From Pseudomonadota bacterium (GTDB taxonomy: Bacteria > Pseudomonadota > Alphaproteobacteria > Rickettsiales > UBA3002), in contig JAZKJM010000001.1 of assembly GCA_040384265.1 (NCBI GenBank), positions 124,001 through 188,000 on the forward strand: a DNA stretch of 64,000 bases, given 5' to 3'. The notes beneath the pieces are model-generated. The model had not been told where the DNA came from and did no database searches. It saw only the letters and a program-made list of their open reading frames with translations. The position numbers were made by a program, and so were the translations under genes. Below, one piece after another: positions 37,859 through 46,489 of the stretch; the stretch's first letter is position 1, and each line of letters begins with the position of its first letter.

Positions 37859-38881
37859 ATGCGCACATATATCGCTTCGGGATGGTTGACGGTGATACTC
37901 CTCGCGCTGGCGAGCCTGAGCGTTGCTGAGCGCGCGCAGGCGGAAACACAAAAACCCAAATACAAGCCCGCCCTGATTTACCTTTATTCCGGCGAGGACA
38001 CCGACAGCGCGTTCATCAACTCCGCCCGCATCGGCATCGAGAAGGCGCAGAATGAGTTCCATGTGCCCGTCACCGTCACCCGCATGAGCGCGGCGGAGGA
38101 TATTAGCGCGGTCATCAAACGCGTGGCGGATTCGGGCGCGAGCCCGATCATTGCGCTGGGCAACCAGTATGTGGCGCCGGTGCTGAACCTTGCGGAACGC
38201 TATCCGCGCACCAATTTCACTGTCATCGACGGGCTCGTGCCGCCGCTTTACCCGAACGTGCAATCGATCCTGTTCAAGGATCATGAAGGCGCGTTTTTGA
38301 TCGGGCTGATCGCGGGAAAAACCACCAAGACCGACTTCGTCGGCTTCGTTGGGGGCATGGACCTGCCCATCATCCGCAACTTCGCGCAGGGCTATACGCA
38401 AGGGGTGAAATACGCCAACGCCGATGTCGCGGTACATGTGCAGATGACCGGCACCACGCCAGATGCCTGGAGCAACCCGGAGCAGGCGCGCAGCATCGCC
38501 CTCACTCAATACCGCGAGGGCGCGGATGTCATTTTTGCCGCCGCCGGTGGCTCCAGTATCGGTGTGCTGAAAGCCGCTGATGAGATGGGCAAGCTGGCCA
38601 TTGGGGTGGATACGAACCAGAACGGCCTGTATCCCGGCCATGTGCTGACATCCCTCGTCAAGCGAGTGGATATTGCGGTGTATGATTCACTGAAAAACAG
38701 TGTCGAAGGCAGCTGGAACCCGGGCATCAAATATCTCGGCATCAAGGAAGGCGCACTTGATTACGCGGTCGACCAGAACAACCGCTCACTTATTTCCGAG
38801 AAGCTGATCGAAGAAGTCGCCACCGCGAAGGATAAGATCATCAGCGGGAAAATCACGGTGGAGCAGTATACGCCGAAGTAG
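37859..38881 (+). CDS. BMP-family (Med-like) ABC transporter substrate-binding protein
   Basis: A 340-residue periplasmic binding protein, signal peptide ending ERAQA with no lipobox cysteine. Family signatures include SARIGIEKAQNEF, SPIIALGNQYVAPVLNLAER, FKDHEGAFLIGLIAGK and FVGFVGGMDLPIIRNFAQGY. Further on are FAAAGGSSIGVLKAADE and IGVDTNQNG. BMP proteins typically bind nucleosides. No permease or ATPase genes are adjacent, so the transporter partner must be elsewhere. Confidence 0.88.
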   Translation: MRTYIASGWLTVILLALASLSVAERAQAETQKPKYKPALIYLYSGEDTDSAFINSARIGIEKAQNEFHVPVTVTRMSAAEDISAVIKRVADSGASPIIALGNQYVAPVLNLAERYPRTNFTVIDGLVPPLYPNVQSILFKDHEGAFLIGLIAGKTTKTDFVGFVGGMDLPIIRNFAQGYTQGVKYANADVAVHVQMTGTTPDAWSNPEQARSIALTQYREGADVIFAAAGGSSIGVLKAADEMGKLAIGVDTNQNGLYPGHVLTSLVKRVDIAVYDSLKNSVEGSWNPGIKYLGIKEGALDYAVDQNNRSLISEKLIEEVATAKDKIISGKITVEQYTPK

Positions 38882-39152
38882 GCGCGCCGTTCCCCCTCAC
38901 CTGCTCTCTTGTACTTCCACCCTCTCCATTGTCATGCCAGCGAAGGCTGGCATCCATCGCGCGGGAGCGCAGGCAATACTACCATTGATGAAGCGGGACC
39001 CCGTCGTTCGACGGGGTGACAGTGGTGGGAGAGGACTCCCGGTGTGGGATGGTGGTATTTGCTGGCGCATTCGCGCGATGGATCCTGAAACAAGTTCAGG
39101 ATGACGTGGTTAGGGTGGGGGCACAGATGGGCCCCGTCATGCGACGCGGAGA
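38882..39152. repeat. intergenic repeat cluster upstream of the hemB 3' end
   Basis: Non-coding. Contains TTGTCATGCCAGCGAAGGCT with GGCATCCATCGCGCG, CCCCGTCGTTCGACGGGGTG ACAG, CGCGCGATGGATCCTGAA with TTCAGGATGACG, and GGGCCCCGTCATGCGACG. These share GTCAT...TGACAG ends with other repeats in the window. No reading frame supported. Confidence 0.6.
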
Positions 39153-40157
39153 CTAATCCGCTTCACCCAGCCACAGCGCCACATCGCGGGCGGCGTAGGT
39201 GAGGATGGCATCCGCGCCGCTGCGTTTGATGGCGAGCAGGGTTTCGAGCGTCGCCGCTTTTTCATCGAGCATCCCGGCGCTGGCGGCGGCTTTGAGCATC
39301 GCGTATTCGCCGCTGACATGGTAGGCGAAAACGGGCACATCGCAGGCGTCTTTTACCTGGCGGAGGATGTCGAGATAAAGGCTGGCGGGCTTCACCATCA
39401 CCATATCGGCACCTTGCGCGATATCGAGCGCGACTTCGCGCAGCGCTTCGATGGCGTTGGCGGGATCCATTTGATAGCTGCGCTTATCCGCCTTGCCGAG
39501 GTTGGTTTTGGAGCCAACAGCAGCGCGGAACGGGCCGTAGAACGCCGAGGCATATTTCGCGGCATAGGCGAGAATCACCGTGTCGGTGCGCCCGGCCGCA
39601 TCGAGCGCGCGGCGGATTTCGCCGACGCGCCCATCCATCATATCCGACGGCGCGACGATGTCACAGCCTGCGGCGGCCAGCACCAGCGCCTGCTCGCACA
39701 GCATGGCGACGGTGGCGTCGTTGCTGACATCGCCATCGGCGCCGAGCAGCCCGTCATGGCCGTGGGTGGTGTAGGGGTCGAGCGCGACATCGCCGATGAT
39801 GCCGATATCCGGCACCGCCGCTTTGACCGCGCGGATGGCGCGGCAGATCAGGTTATCCGGGTTCAGCGCCTCGCGGCCGCTGGCGTCTTTGCGTTCGGGC
39901 GGTGTCACCGGGAACAGGGCGATGGCGGGAATGCCGAGCGCCTGCGCCTCGCGCGCCGCCTCCACCAGCCGGTCGATGCTCAGCCGGCTCACGCCCGGAA
40001 GGCCATCGATGGGGGTGGTGAGCCCTGCGCCTTCCTGCACGAACAGCGGCCAGATCAGGTCGGCGGTGCGCAGCGTGTGCTCACGCACCAGCGACCGCAT
40101 CCATGCGGTTTTGCGCAGGCGGCGCGGGCGGTTGGGAATGTCGAATGTCGGGTTCAT
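39153..40157 (-). CDS. hemB: delta-aminolevulinic acid dehydratase (porphobilinogen synthase)
   Basis: Condenses two 5-aminolevulinate molecules to porphobilinogen in haem synthesis. The 334 residues include the Schiff-base lysines in AYAAKYASAFYGPFR and MVKPASLYLDILRQ, and PSDMMDGRVGEIR. At the metal site the zinc-type cysteines are replaced: LDPYTTHGHDGLLGADGDV has aspartates, which is characteristic of Mg-dependent alphaproteobacterial enzymes. It stands alone. Confidence 0.96.
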   Translation of the reverse strand: MNPTFDIPNRPRRLRKTAWMRSLVREHTLRTADLIWPLFVQEGAGLTTPIDGLPGVSRLSIDRLVEAAREAQALGIPAIALFPVTPPERKDASGREALNPDNLICRAIRAVKAAVPDIGIIGDVALDPYTTHGHDGLLGADGDVSNDATVAMLCEQALVLAAAGCDIVAPSDMMDGRVGEIRRALDAAGRTDTVILAYAAKYASAFYGPFRAAVGSKTNLGKADKRSYQMDPANAIEALREVALDIAQGADMVMVKPASLYLDILRQVKDACDVPVFAYHVSGEYAMLKAAASAGMLDEKAATLETLLAIKRSGADAILTYAARDVALWLGEAD

Positions 40158-40189
40158 GGGGCGCGTTTTAACGTGCGGCCGTGCAAAAG

Positions 40190-41620
40190 TCACGCGCGTT
40201 GCTGGTACTTACCATCGTTGGCGGCTTCGCGCTCTTTGGCGGTCACCCGCGTCAGCAGCTCGTCGTATTTCTGTTCCTGATGCGCCGTCAGCACCTTCGT
40301 CGCGATTTCGGGATGGTCGCGCATCTGCGCCTTTTTCTCTTTGGCGGCGAAGAAAGTGTCGTACATTTTCTCCCACGGCTCGCTGACAATCGGGATCAGG
40401 AAGAACAGGCTGGTCGCCGCCCCCTCGCCGAGTGCTTTACCAATGAATTGCTTGCCCAACGGCCCTTTTCCATAGTCAAAATGATTCCCCAACATGCTCG
40501 CCCAGCGCATTTTCACCCCGGTATAGGCGGTGATGCCAACAGCAGTGGGCAGCAACCGGCGGAAGATGAAGCGACCCAGCCCCGGCTCGTTGGTGAAGAA
40601 GCCGTAATGCCGCTGCTCCGACACCGCCTGCAGCGCAGAATCGGCGTATTTGGGCTTATTATTGTTGTTCTCGTTGCCGTCCTTGATGCCTTGCTCGTAT
40701 TCATCCGGCGCCGCTTTCAGCGCCTTGATGCTGTGATGCTCGCCAGGCCACACGCCGCGGCGAATCTGCGTGTCCTTGAACAGGCGATCGCCCATTTCGA
40801 AAAACAGCGCATAGCCGAAAGAGTTGATCGCCGCCTGCGGGATAAACTTAGCGCTCGGGTGCGCAATGGCACTGCCCATCACCCGTAATTTATTGCCCCA
40901 GCCCTCGACGGTTTTAAGGTTCGCCGCCGTCCAGTCGATGGACCGTTTGACGCCGTTCACCTCGACCGTTAGCGCTTCCGCCGAAGGCTTGGTGAAGGCG
41001 CTGATGATGAAGCCCAGCACCACCGCCGCCACTGGGGTGGAGCTCACCTCCGCCGGGGCGATTTCCTTGATTTTGCGCCATGCTTCCTGCGGCAGGTCAT
41101 CAACCTTCTCGGCCGTACGCGCCTCGCTGTCCTTGGGATTGAACAGGTATTCCGTCATCCACTTGCCCAGCTTGCTGGTGCCGCGGTAGAAGGTGAAGCT
41201 GGTGCCGATCAACAAGCCCCATTTTGCCGGGGGGAATTTTGCAAAGTTGCTGAGGGTGCGCCCGACCCGCTGCGCCATGGCCGTGGCGCCGGGCTTGGCA
41301 ACCATCGCCTCGCCGACACGATCCATTTTGGTGATGCCCGCAAGGGTTGCCGCCATCGACAGGCCATACGGCACCGCCGCCACGGCAGAACGCACGAACT
41401 GGTAGACCAGCACCCCGGCCCCATGTTTATGCGCCTGCGGATGTTGATGCACCCAATGGGCGACAGATTTGGCAATCGCCCCGGGCGGGTTCAGCGGGTC
41501 GCCGGTCGCCTCGTGCGATGGGCCCGGATGCGCCACCCCGGCCACGACATCTTCCGGCCCTGGCGTCAACGGCGCGCGGGCGGTACTTTCTTCAGAAGGA
41601 TGTTCGATCGGTGTGGTCAT
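40190..41620 (-). CDS. hypothetical multi-helix membrane-associated protein
   Basis: A 476-residue protein from MTTPIEHPSEESTARAPLTP. Several weakly hydrophobic segments are spaced through it (VYQFVRSAVAAVPYGLSMAA, KWGLLIGTSFTFY, VAAVVLGFIISAFT, AINSFGYALFFEMGD, FFLIPIVSEP). A proline-rich N-terminus and a charged C-terminal coil (HQEQKYDELLTRVTAKEREA) flank them. Its style resembles the proteins at 48900-50036 and 50045-51091, including repeated Lys/Arg-rich turns and a GEHH element, but clear homology cannot be shown by eye. No known domain. Confidence 0.65.
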   Translation of the reverse strand: MTTPIEHPSEESTARAPLTPGPEDVVAGVAHPGPSHEATGDPLNPPGAIAKSVAHWVHQHPQAHKHGAGVLVYQFVRSAVAAVPYGLSMAATLAGITKMDRVGEAMVAKPGATAMAQRVGRTLSNFAKFPPAKWGLLIGTSFTFYRGTSKLGKWMTEYLFNPKDSEARTAEKVDDLPQEAWRKIKEIAPAEVSSTPVAAVVLGFIISAFTKPSAEALTVEVNGVKRSIDWTAANLKTVEGWGNKLRVMGSAIAHPSAKFIPQAAINSFGYALFFEMGDRLFKDTQIRRGVWPGEHHSIKALKAAPDEYEQGIKDGNENNNNKPKYADSALQAVSEQRHYGFFTNEPGLGRFIFRRLLPTAVGITAYTGVKMRWASMLGNHFDYGKGPLGKQFIGKALGEGAATSLFFLIPIVSEPWEKMYDTFFAAKEKKAQMRDHPEIATKVLTAHQEQKYDELLTRVTAKEREAANDGKYQQRA

Positions 41621-41787
41621 AGTTTTCCCTACCCTTAGAAATACCATGGCCGGGCAAAAAGAAATGTGACAGTTGCATGAATTTGTTCAGGAATTTGTGC
41701 GTCGCAGCATCGCCTCCACCCCCATCGACGCAAGGGTTTCTGCCGTAGGTAACACTTTTTTAAGACTTTGCGTGATAGAATAGCATC

Positions 41788-42342
41788 ATGGATCCGACCG
41801 AACCGCCAGCCCTTCCAAGCGATCTCTCCACCGTCCCCGACGTTGCGGCGGCCGCCGTGCGCCTGACACGAGCGCTGCAACCCATCCCAGCTAACCACCC
41901 GCTCCTGCCGGACTCCGCCGTCAAACGCATCGGCGCGTTGGCAGATCAGGCGCGCGCTCCGCTGCTGAAAGACGCCGCCCGCCAGAGCGCAGAAACCGTC
42001 GCCGCCATCAACGATGGCGCAAGCCTCAGGAAGATCGCCCAAAATGCCCTGGATACCGCAGAGAGTGCCGTGGGCGTGCGGCTTATCAATGGGGTTGAGA
42101 TGCTCGCAACGCATCTTGTCGTCACCGAGCTGGAGAAAAGCAAGGACGTAAAATCCCAGATCGCCGCCCAACACCAGCGCAACATCACAAAACTGAGGCC
42201 TACGCTCGGTACTTCCGGCTGCATCGAGGTGGGCGAGGCGCTAAAAAAACATGGCGTCAGCGGTGGCATCTGCGCGGGTATTGGCGTTTCACCGCTCTAC
42301 CCCAAAGGCGCCGGGGCCATTACGTTCGAACTGTCCTTCTAG
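41788..42342 (+). CDS. hypothetical protein
   Basis: A 184-residue soluble, mostly helical protein rich in Ala and Leu (VPDVAAAAVRLTRALQPIP; ARQSAETVAAINDGASLRKI). The C-terminal part is glycine-rich around HGVSGGICAGIGVSPLYPKG. No signal peptide or membrane helix. It lies 61 bp before trpS. No family is recognised. Confidence 0.6.
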   Translation: MDPTEPPALPSDLSTVPDVAAAAVRLTRALQPIPANHPLLPDSAVKRIGALADQARAPLLKDAARQSAETVAAINDGASLRKIAQNALDTAESAVGVRLINGVEMLATHLVVTELEKSKDVKSQIAAQHQRNITKLRPTLGTSGCIEVGEALKKHGVSGGICAGIGVSPLYPKGAGAITFELSF

Positions 42343-42403
42343 CAAGAAGGCGTGACAACCGCCCGCGCCTTGCGCTACAACGCGCGGGATGAGGGAGATT
42401 TCC

Positions 42404-43513
42404 ATGACCAAACCACGCGTTCTTTCGGGCGTTCAGCCGACCGGCAACTTGCATTTGGGCAATTACCTCGGCGCGATCCGTAACTGGGTGGGGCTGCAGG
42501 ACAGTCACGAATGCCTGTTTATGCTGGCGGATTTGCATGCGATCACCGTGCCACAGGACCCCGCTGCCCTCACCCGCAACACGCGCGAAACTGCCGCCGC
42601 CTACATCGCCTGCGGCATCGACCCCGAGAAATCCGTGATCTTCCCGCAATCGGCGGTCAGCATGCATGCGGAACTGGCCTGGATCCTCAGCTGCCACGCC
42701 CCGCTGGGCTGGCTGAACCGGATGACGCAGTTTAAGGATAAAGGTCAGGTAGCAGTAAAATTTAATTATAAAAATGAAGAGCAGCGAAAGTTAATTGAAA
42801 AGGTAATGAAAGAGGTTGAAGTTAAAGTTATTTTTTCAAAAGATGATTTTTTGGTTCAGAAAAATACAAATGATGCAAAGCTCGGCCTTTACTCATACCC
42901 CGTGCTCATGGCCGCTGACATCATAGGTTATCACGCCACCCATGTGCCCGTCGGCGAGGATCAGAAACAGCATCTCGAACTCGCCCGCGACATTGCCGGT
43001 GCGTTTAACCGCGCCTATGGCGTGGAGTTTTTCCCGCTGCCGGAACCCATCATCCTGCCCACCGCCGCGCGCATTATGAGCCTGCGCGATGGGAGCAAGA
43101 AAATGAGCAAATCCGACCCCTCGGACTATGCCCGCATCACCCTGACGGATGATGCCGACACCATCGCCAAGAAGCTGCGCAAGGCGACGTCGGACTCGAT
43201 CGAGGGCGTTACTTATGAGCCGGAAACCCGGCCGGAAGTGGCGAACCTGCTCACCATCTACGCCGCCCTCACCGGCACCACGCCTGACGCCGTCGCCTCC
43301 CAGTTTGCGAGCGCCCAGACCTCTGCCTTCAAGTCCGCATTGGTCGATGTCGCGGTGGATAAACTTAGCCCCATCACCACCCGCATGCGCGAGCTGATGG
43401 ATGACACCACCGCGCTGGATGCTATACTCAAAGCCGGCGCTGGCAAAGCCCGCGCCATCGCCGCCCCCATCCTTGCGGAAACGATGAAGCGCATCGGATT
43501 TCTGAACGTTTAA
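42404..43513 (+). CDS. trpS: tryptophanyl-tRNA synthetase with an A+T-rich internal insertion
   Basis: Charges tRNA-Trp. Class I synthetase of 369 residues (usual bacterial length about 330-350). The HIGH-equivalent is PTGNLHLGNYLGA (residues 12-24), the ATP-site loop KMSKS lies at residues 233-237, and GEDQKQHLELARDIA is the conserved core. Between MTQFKDK and GLYSYPVLMAADI, where E. coli has about nine residues, this protein has about 46 (residues 114-159). The DNA there (42743-42877) falls to about 25% G+C by my count while both sides stay G+C-rich. The frame is intact, so the enzyme is probably functional. Confidence 0.93.
   Translation: MTKPRVLSGVQPTGNLHLGNYLGAIRNWVGLQDSHECLFMLADLHAITVPQDPAALTRNTRETAAAYIACGIDPEKSVIFPQSAVSMHAELAWILSCHAPLGWLNRMTQFKDKGQVAVKFNYKNEEQRKLIEKVMKEVEVKVIFSKDDFLVQKNTNDAKLGLYSYPVLMAADIIGYHATHVPVGEDQKQHLELARDIAGAFNRAYGVEFFPLPEPIILPTAARIMSLRDGSKKMSKSDPSDYARITLTDDADTIAKKLRKATSDSIEGVTYEPETRPEVANLLTIYAALTGTTPDAVASQFASAQTSAFKSALVDVAVDKLSPITTRMRELMDDTTALDAILKAGAGKARAIAAPILAETMKRIGFLNV
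42743..42877 (+). other. A+T-rich in-frame insertion within trpS
   Basis: A sharply bounded segment encoding a charged stretch (VKFNYKNEEQRKLIEKVM, then EVEVKVIFSKDDFLVQKN) with codons ending mostly in A or T, unlike the rest of trpS. It replaces the short loop between two conserved synthetase blocks. I found no obvious inverted repeat in it. Its size and in-frame nature recall the protein-coding palindromic elements known from Rickettsia, but this is analogy only. Confidence 0.75.
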
Positions 43514-43628
43514 CCAGAAATTCTTCACACAACCGTCACACAGCTGGCTGCCACGGTGGGGTATAGTGGCGATGATGGCCGTTCCCAACGGATATGCCAC
43601 TCACGTCAGATAACCACCGAGGATTTCC

Positions 43629-44165
43629 ATGGGCAAACCAAAGCGCACACCCCCAACACCCATGACGCCTCCTATCCCCGATAGTAATGGCAATGGCATG
43701 CTCGATGGCGAAGACATCGCCGCGCAGCTCACGCTTGAGTGGAAAACGCTGCAGGACACTCCGGAAAAAGCCCGCGCGCACGGCTTGCTGGTTGAGTGCG
43801 ATACCCCCCAATTAGCAAGCGACGTACGCACCACCCTCATGCAACAAGACCGTTATAATGGCAACGAATACAACGACGCCGCTAATCTGCTGACGCAGGC
43901 GCTCAAGGAAGTTGTTCGCAAACCCAACGCCACCGCTACGCTGCCCAAAGGCCTCTCAAAAGAAGAGATCGCCTTCGCCAAGGCCGATGCGCAAAGCCGT
44001 AAAGACTTTGCCACAACGTTCGCAAAAACCTTTCCCAACGGCATCAAAATCGAGCCCGGCGATATGCCACTCATCTTTGTTCATTTCGGCGGCCTGGTTG
44101 TTATCCCCCTCCCCACGCCACCCGCACCACCCCAAAAGGCGCCCGATCGCGTGATGGATATCTGA
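43629..44165 (+). CDS. hypothetical protein with acidic calcium-loop-like N-terminus
   Basis: A 178-residue protein. Proline/threonine-rich start (KPKRTPPTPMTPPIP), then DSNGNGMLDGEDI, which looks like a calcium-binding loop, then a helical region (LTLEWKTLQDTPEKARAH; ANLLTQALKEVVRKP). The C-terminal part (GDMPLIFVHFGGLVVIPLPT) is hydrophobic. No signal peptide. The acidic loop recalls that of the protein at 15405-15758. No family recognised. Confidence 0.6.
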   Translation: MGKPKRTPPTPMTPPIPDSNGNGMLDGEDIAAQLTLEWKTLQDTPEKARAHGLLVECDTPQLASDVRTTLMQQDRYNGNEYNDAANLLTQALKEVVRKPNATATLPKGLSKEEIAFAKADAQSRKDFATTFAKTFPNGIKIEPGDMPLIFVHFGGLVVIPLPTPPAPPQKAPDRVMDI

Positions 44166-44209
44166 CCTTTGCACTAGCCTGCCGCGCATTCTCTTGCTAC
44201 GGATGAGCC

Positions 44210-44863
44210 ATGTTCCATCTCCTCTTTGCCATTATTTTCCTGCCGTTCACGTTGCTGCGCATGCTGTTCGGGCTGTTTGGCATTTCGACGGCGCTGCTGC
44301 TTTTCCCGCTCAAGTTTTTTGCGCGTAACACCGTGCTGTGCCTCATTGTCGCCGCCGGGGTGATCCTTTATTTGGCCATCAAAAAAGACCCCACCGTCCT
44401 AAAACCTGCGCCGCAGCAGGACCGTCAGGCCAGCGCCCCCCAGCAAGGCGCGCCCATCCTCATCGAGCCGGTATCGAAATACGAAGATGGCGACAGCGCC
44501 TTTGCCACGGATGTTTACAACACCATGACCGACCCTGAACGGGCCACCTATAGCAATGTGTTTTATAGCACGATGAGCCACCAGCCTACCGGCACTCCCT
44601 ATGTCTGGAGCAACGGCAATATCGGCGGCACGCTGACACCGACCAGCATTTTCAAGAATAATAGCGGGGAGAACTGCCGCGCCTTTACCGAAACGCTGAA
44701 AGTGCACCGCGTGCAGCAGACCATTACCGGCACCGCCTGCGTCAGCGGCCCGGGCACATGGTGCAAGCTGAAACCCAATGCCACCCAGGCCTGCGGGCTT
44801 GGCAACCGCTCCTCTGGCGGCATGCTGCAGGGGCTTACCAAATCTATCAAGAGTCTTTTTTAA
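44210..44863 (+). CDS. membrane-anchored surface-antigen-like hypothetical protein
   Basis: A 217-residue protein with two N-terminal hydrophobic stretches (LLFAIIFLPFTLLRMLFGLF; VLCLIVAAGVILYLAI), then a Pro/Gln-rich linker. The C-terminal domain has TPYVWSNGNIGGTLTPTSIF, ENCRAFTETLKVHRV and GTACVSGPGTWCKL. This resembles the C-terminal domain of 17-kDa surface-antigen-type proteins, in which the tryptophan, CRxFxxT and GxAC...GxW motifs recur. The paired cysteines may form disulphides. Function unknown. Confidence 0.65.
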   Translation: MFHLLFAIIFLPFTLLRMLFGLFGISTALLLFPLKFFARNTVLCLIVAAGVILYLAIKKDPTVLKPAPQQDRQASAPQQGAPILIEPVSKYEDGDSAFATDVYNTMTDPERATYSNVFYSTMSHQPTGTPYVWSNGNIGGTLTPTSIFKNNSGENCRAFTETLKVHRVQQTITGTACVSGPGTWCKLKPNATQACGLGNRSSGGMLQGLTKSIKSLF

Positions 44864-44869
44864 ACGAGG

Positions 44870-45271
44870 CTAGTCGCCGGCGAGCTTGTCGATGGCGGCC
44901 ATGGCGTCGTCATGGAAGTGACGCGCGCGATCACGCATATCCTGCGCGATAGTTTTATGCTGGGCGGCTTCGCGCCAATACGGCTCCAGCGCCGGATGCT
45001 GGTTGCCCAGCGCCTCGGCGATGCTGCCGAATCGTTTTAACGTCTGTTCAACGGTTTGGGTTTCGGCCATCGCCTGATCATAGACTTTTTTGGCTTTGAG
45101 GGCGCGCTCCAGCGTGGCAGTCGTTGCATCATCCAGCAGTTGCATGACACCGGTATGGCTATGGATAACCTTGGCGCGGCGTACTTCGAAATGCTCGTAA
45201 TCCAGCTCCGCCAGCACCTCGTGGCCGTGGGGGGTGGTGATCATCACCGTATCGCGCGGGGCGTTTGCCAT
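44870..45271 (-). CDS. hypothetical protein
   Basis: A 133-residue soluble protein from MANAPRDTVMITTPHGHEVL, with GAGGA just upstream. The N-terminal part is beta-like (TPHGHEVLAELDYEHFEVRR), the rest helical and charged (LERALKAKKVYDQAMAETQT; EAAQHKTIAQDMRDRARHFH). Its stop is 6 bp from the convergent stop at 44863. No family is recognised. Confidence 0.55.
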   Translation of the reverse strand: MANAPRDTVMITTPHGHEVLAELDYEHFEVRRAKVIHSHTGVMQLLDDATTATLERALKAKKVYDQAMAETQTVEQTLKRFGSIAEALGNQHPALEPYWREAAQHKTIAQDMRDRARHFHDDAMAAIDKLAGD

Positions 45272-45361
45272 GGTCATCCTCGTTTTGTGGAATGTAGCAC
45301 GCCGAACGTTAACAATGGGTTAAGGGCTGCTAAAATGCTCTGAATACATGGTTTTCTCACC

Positions 45362-45432
45362 TGTCATGCCGTCGCATGACGGCATCCATCTTGGCAACGG
45401 GCGCAGATGGACCCCGTCATGCGACGGGGTGA
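45362..45432. repeat. intergenic inverted repeat
   Basis: CTGTCATGCCGTCGCATGAC followed by GGCATCCATC and, after a spacer, GATGGACCCCGTCATGCGAC and GGGGTGACAG. Mirror-like ends place it with the repeats at 35829-35902 and 38930-39107. Confidence 0.6.
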
Positions 45433-45447
45433 CAGCGGTGGGATAGC

Positions 45448-46125
45448 CTAAGACAACAGCACGCGCGCCTGTTTTACCACCTCATCGAACATCGCCTGGG
45501 TCAGGCGGCCGGTGCTGATATTGTAGCGCGAGGTGTGGTAGCTCTCGATCAGCGTGCCACGCCATGCGGGGGTGTTGATGGCATGGATGCCGCCATGGGT
45601 GAATTTATAATCCTTCTGCTTCAGCCCGAAGGTGCGCAGCACGGCCTGATGCGAGGTGAGCCCCAGCGAGAGGATGACCTTGAGCCGTGGCATTGCCGCC
45701 AGTTCGCGGGTGAGAAAGGGATTGCAGGTTTTTTCTTCCGCCGGGGTGGGCTTGTTTTCCGGCGGCACGCAGCGCACGGCGTTGGTGACGCGGGCATCCA
45801 CCAGCTCGAACCCGTCATCCGCTTTGGCTTTGTAATCGCCGCGGGCGAAACCGTTTTTCTGCAGGCCTTCGTAAAGCACCAGCCCGGCATAATCCCCCGT
45901 GAAGGGCCGCCCGCTGGCATTTGCGCCCTTGAGGCCGGGCGCGAGGCCAACCACCAGCAACTGCGCATCCAGCGACCCAAAAGGCGGCACCGCGCCGTTG
46001 TAAAACGCTGGGAATGAAGCCTTATTCGCCTCGCGGAAGGCGACAAGACGCGGGCATAACGGGCAATCGGCAGGCGGCGGGGTGAACATGGGAATGGGTG
46101 TAAATGAGGGGGGCACGAAGTTCAA
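45448..46125 (-). CDS. uracil-DNA glycosylase, family 5 (UdgB-like)
   Basis: Excises uracil (and in this family also hypoxanthine) from DNA. The 225 residues carry the motif GLAPGLKGANASGRPFTGDY, the family 5 version of motif A in which the usual catalytic acid is lacking, and the later HTSRYN with the conserved histidine. N-terminal Cys21 and Cys24 (DCPLCP) with later cysteines in AVRCVPPEN and EKTCNPF fit the 4Fe-4S cluster of families 4 and 5. It stands alone. Confidence 0.88.
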   Translation of the reverse strand: MNFVPPSFTPIPMFTPPPADCPLCPRLVAFREANKASFPAFYNGAVPPFGSLDAQLLVVGLAPGLKGANASGRPFTGDYAGLVLYEGLQKNGFARGDYKAKADDGFELVDARVTNAVRCVPPENKPTPAEEKTCNPFLTRELAAMPRLKVILSLGLTSHQAVLRTFGLKQKDYKFTHGGIHAINTPAWRGTLIESYHTSRYNISTGRLTQAMFDEVVKQARVLLS

Positions 46126-46489
46126 TGAGAAAGCTCGCTAGACAGCGCTATCACCCTCACCCGTCGTCATTGCAAGGAGCGCAGCGACGCGGCACTCGAA
46201 GAGAGGCCCTTGCCAATTCAGTTCTTGCTTGCGCGTTGCGCACTGGATTGCCGCGCTTCGCTCGCAATGACGGATGGAAAATTGAGAATGGATGACACAT
46301 TGGGAGCAGCCTATAAGCATGAAAATTAAAAATATGTAACCCCACCTCCTTGACACCCCTCCTGTAGGGGCTTATATGCCCTCACGCTTTCCGTTCGCAG
46401 CCGCAGAAAACCTAGGCGTTTTTAGCCTTCGCGGTGGTTGCATTTCGGGATAATGACATTCGACTGATTGTAACTTTTTGGAGGTTCCT
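46126..46489. promoter_or_regulatory. intergenic region upstream of groES: repeat plus promoter
   Basis: About 364 bp. Bases 46163-46275 hold the repeat with GTCATTGCAAGGAGCGCAGC and GCGCTTCGCTCGCAATGACG; a related half lies at 17865-17897. The RpoH-type promoter of groESL is at 46349-46377. No CIRCE inverted repeat is visible before groES. Confidence 0.6.
46349..46377 (+). promoter_or_regulatory. RpoH (sigma-32)-type promoter of groESL
   Basis: CTTG at 46349-46352 and CTTATAT at 46371-46377 with an 18-bp spacer match the alphaproteobacterial heat-shock consensus CTTG-N17/18-CYTATNT. The untranslated leader would be about 105 nt. The overlapping TTGACA could also serve the housekeeping sigma factor. 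Confidence 0.75.

Noticed and set aside
42743-42877. A frameshift or intron-like explanation for the trpS insertion
   Set aside because: The reading frame is continuous and both flanking motifs are in frame; no group I/II intron or intein motif is present.
46378-46489. A CIRCE element before groES
   Set aside because: Neither TTAGCACTC nor its inverted partner was found in this stretch.
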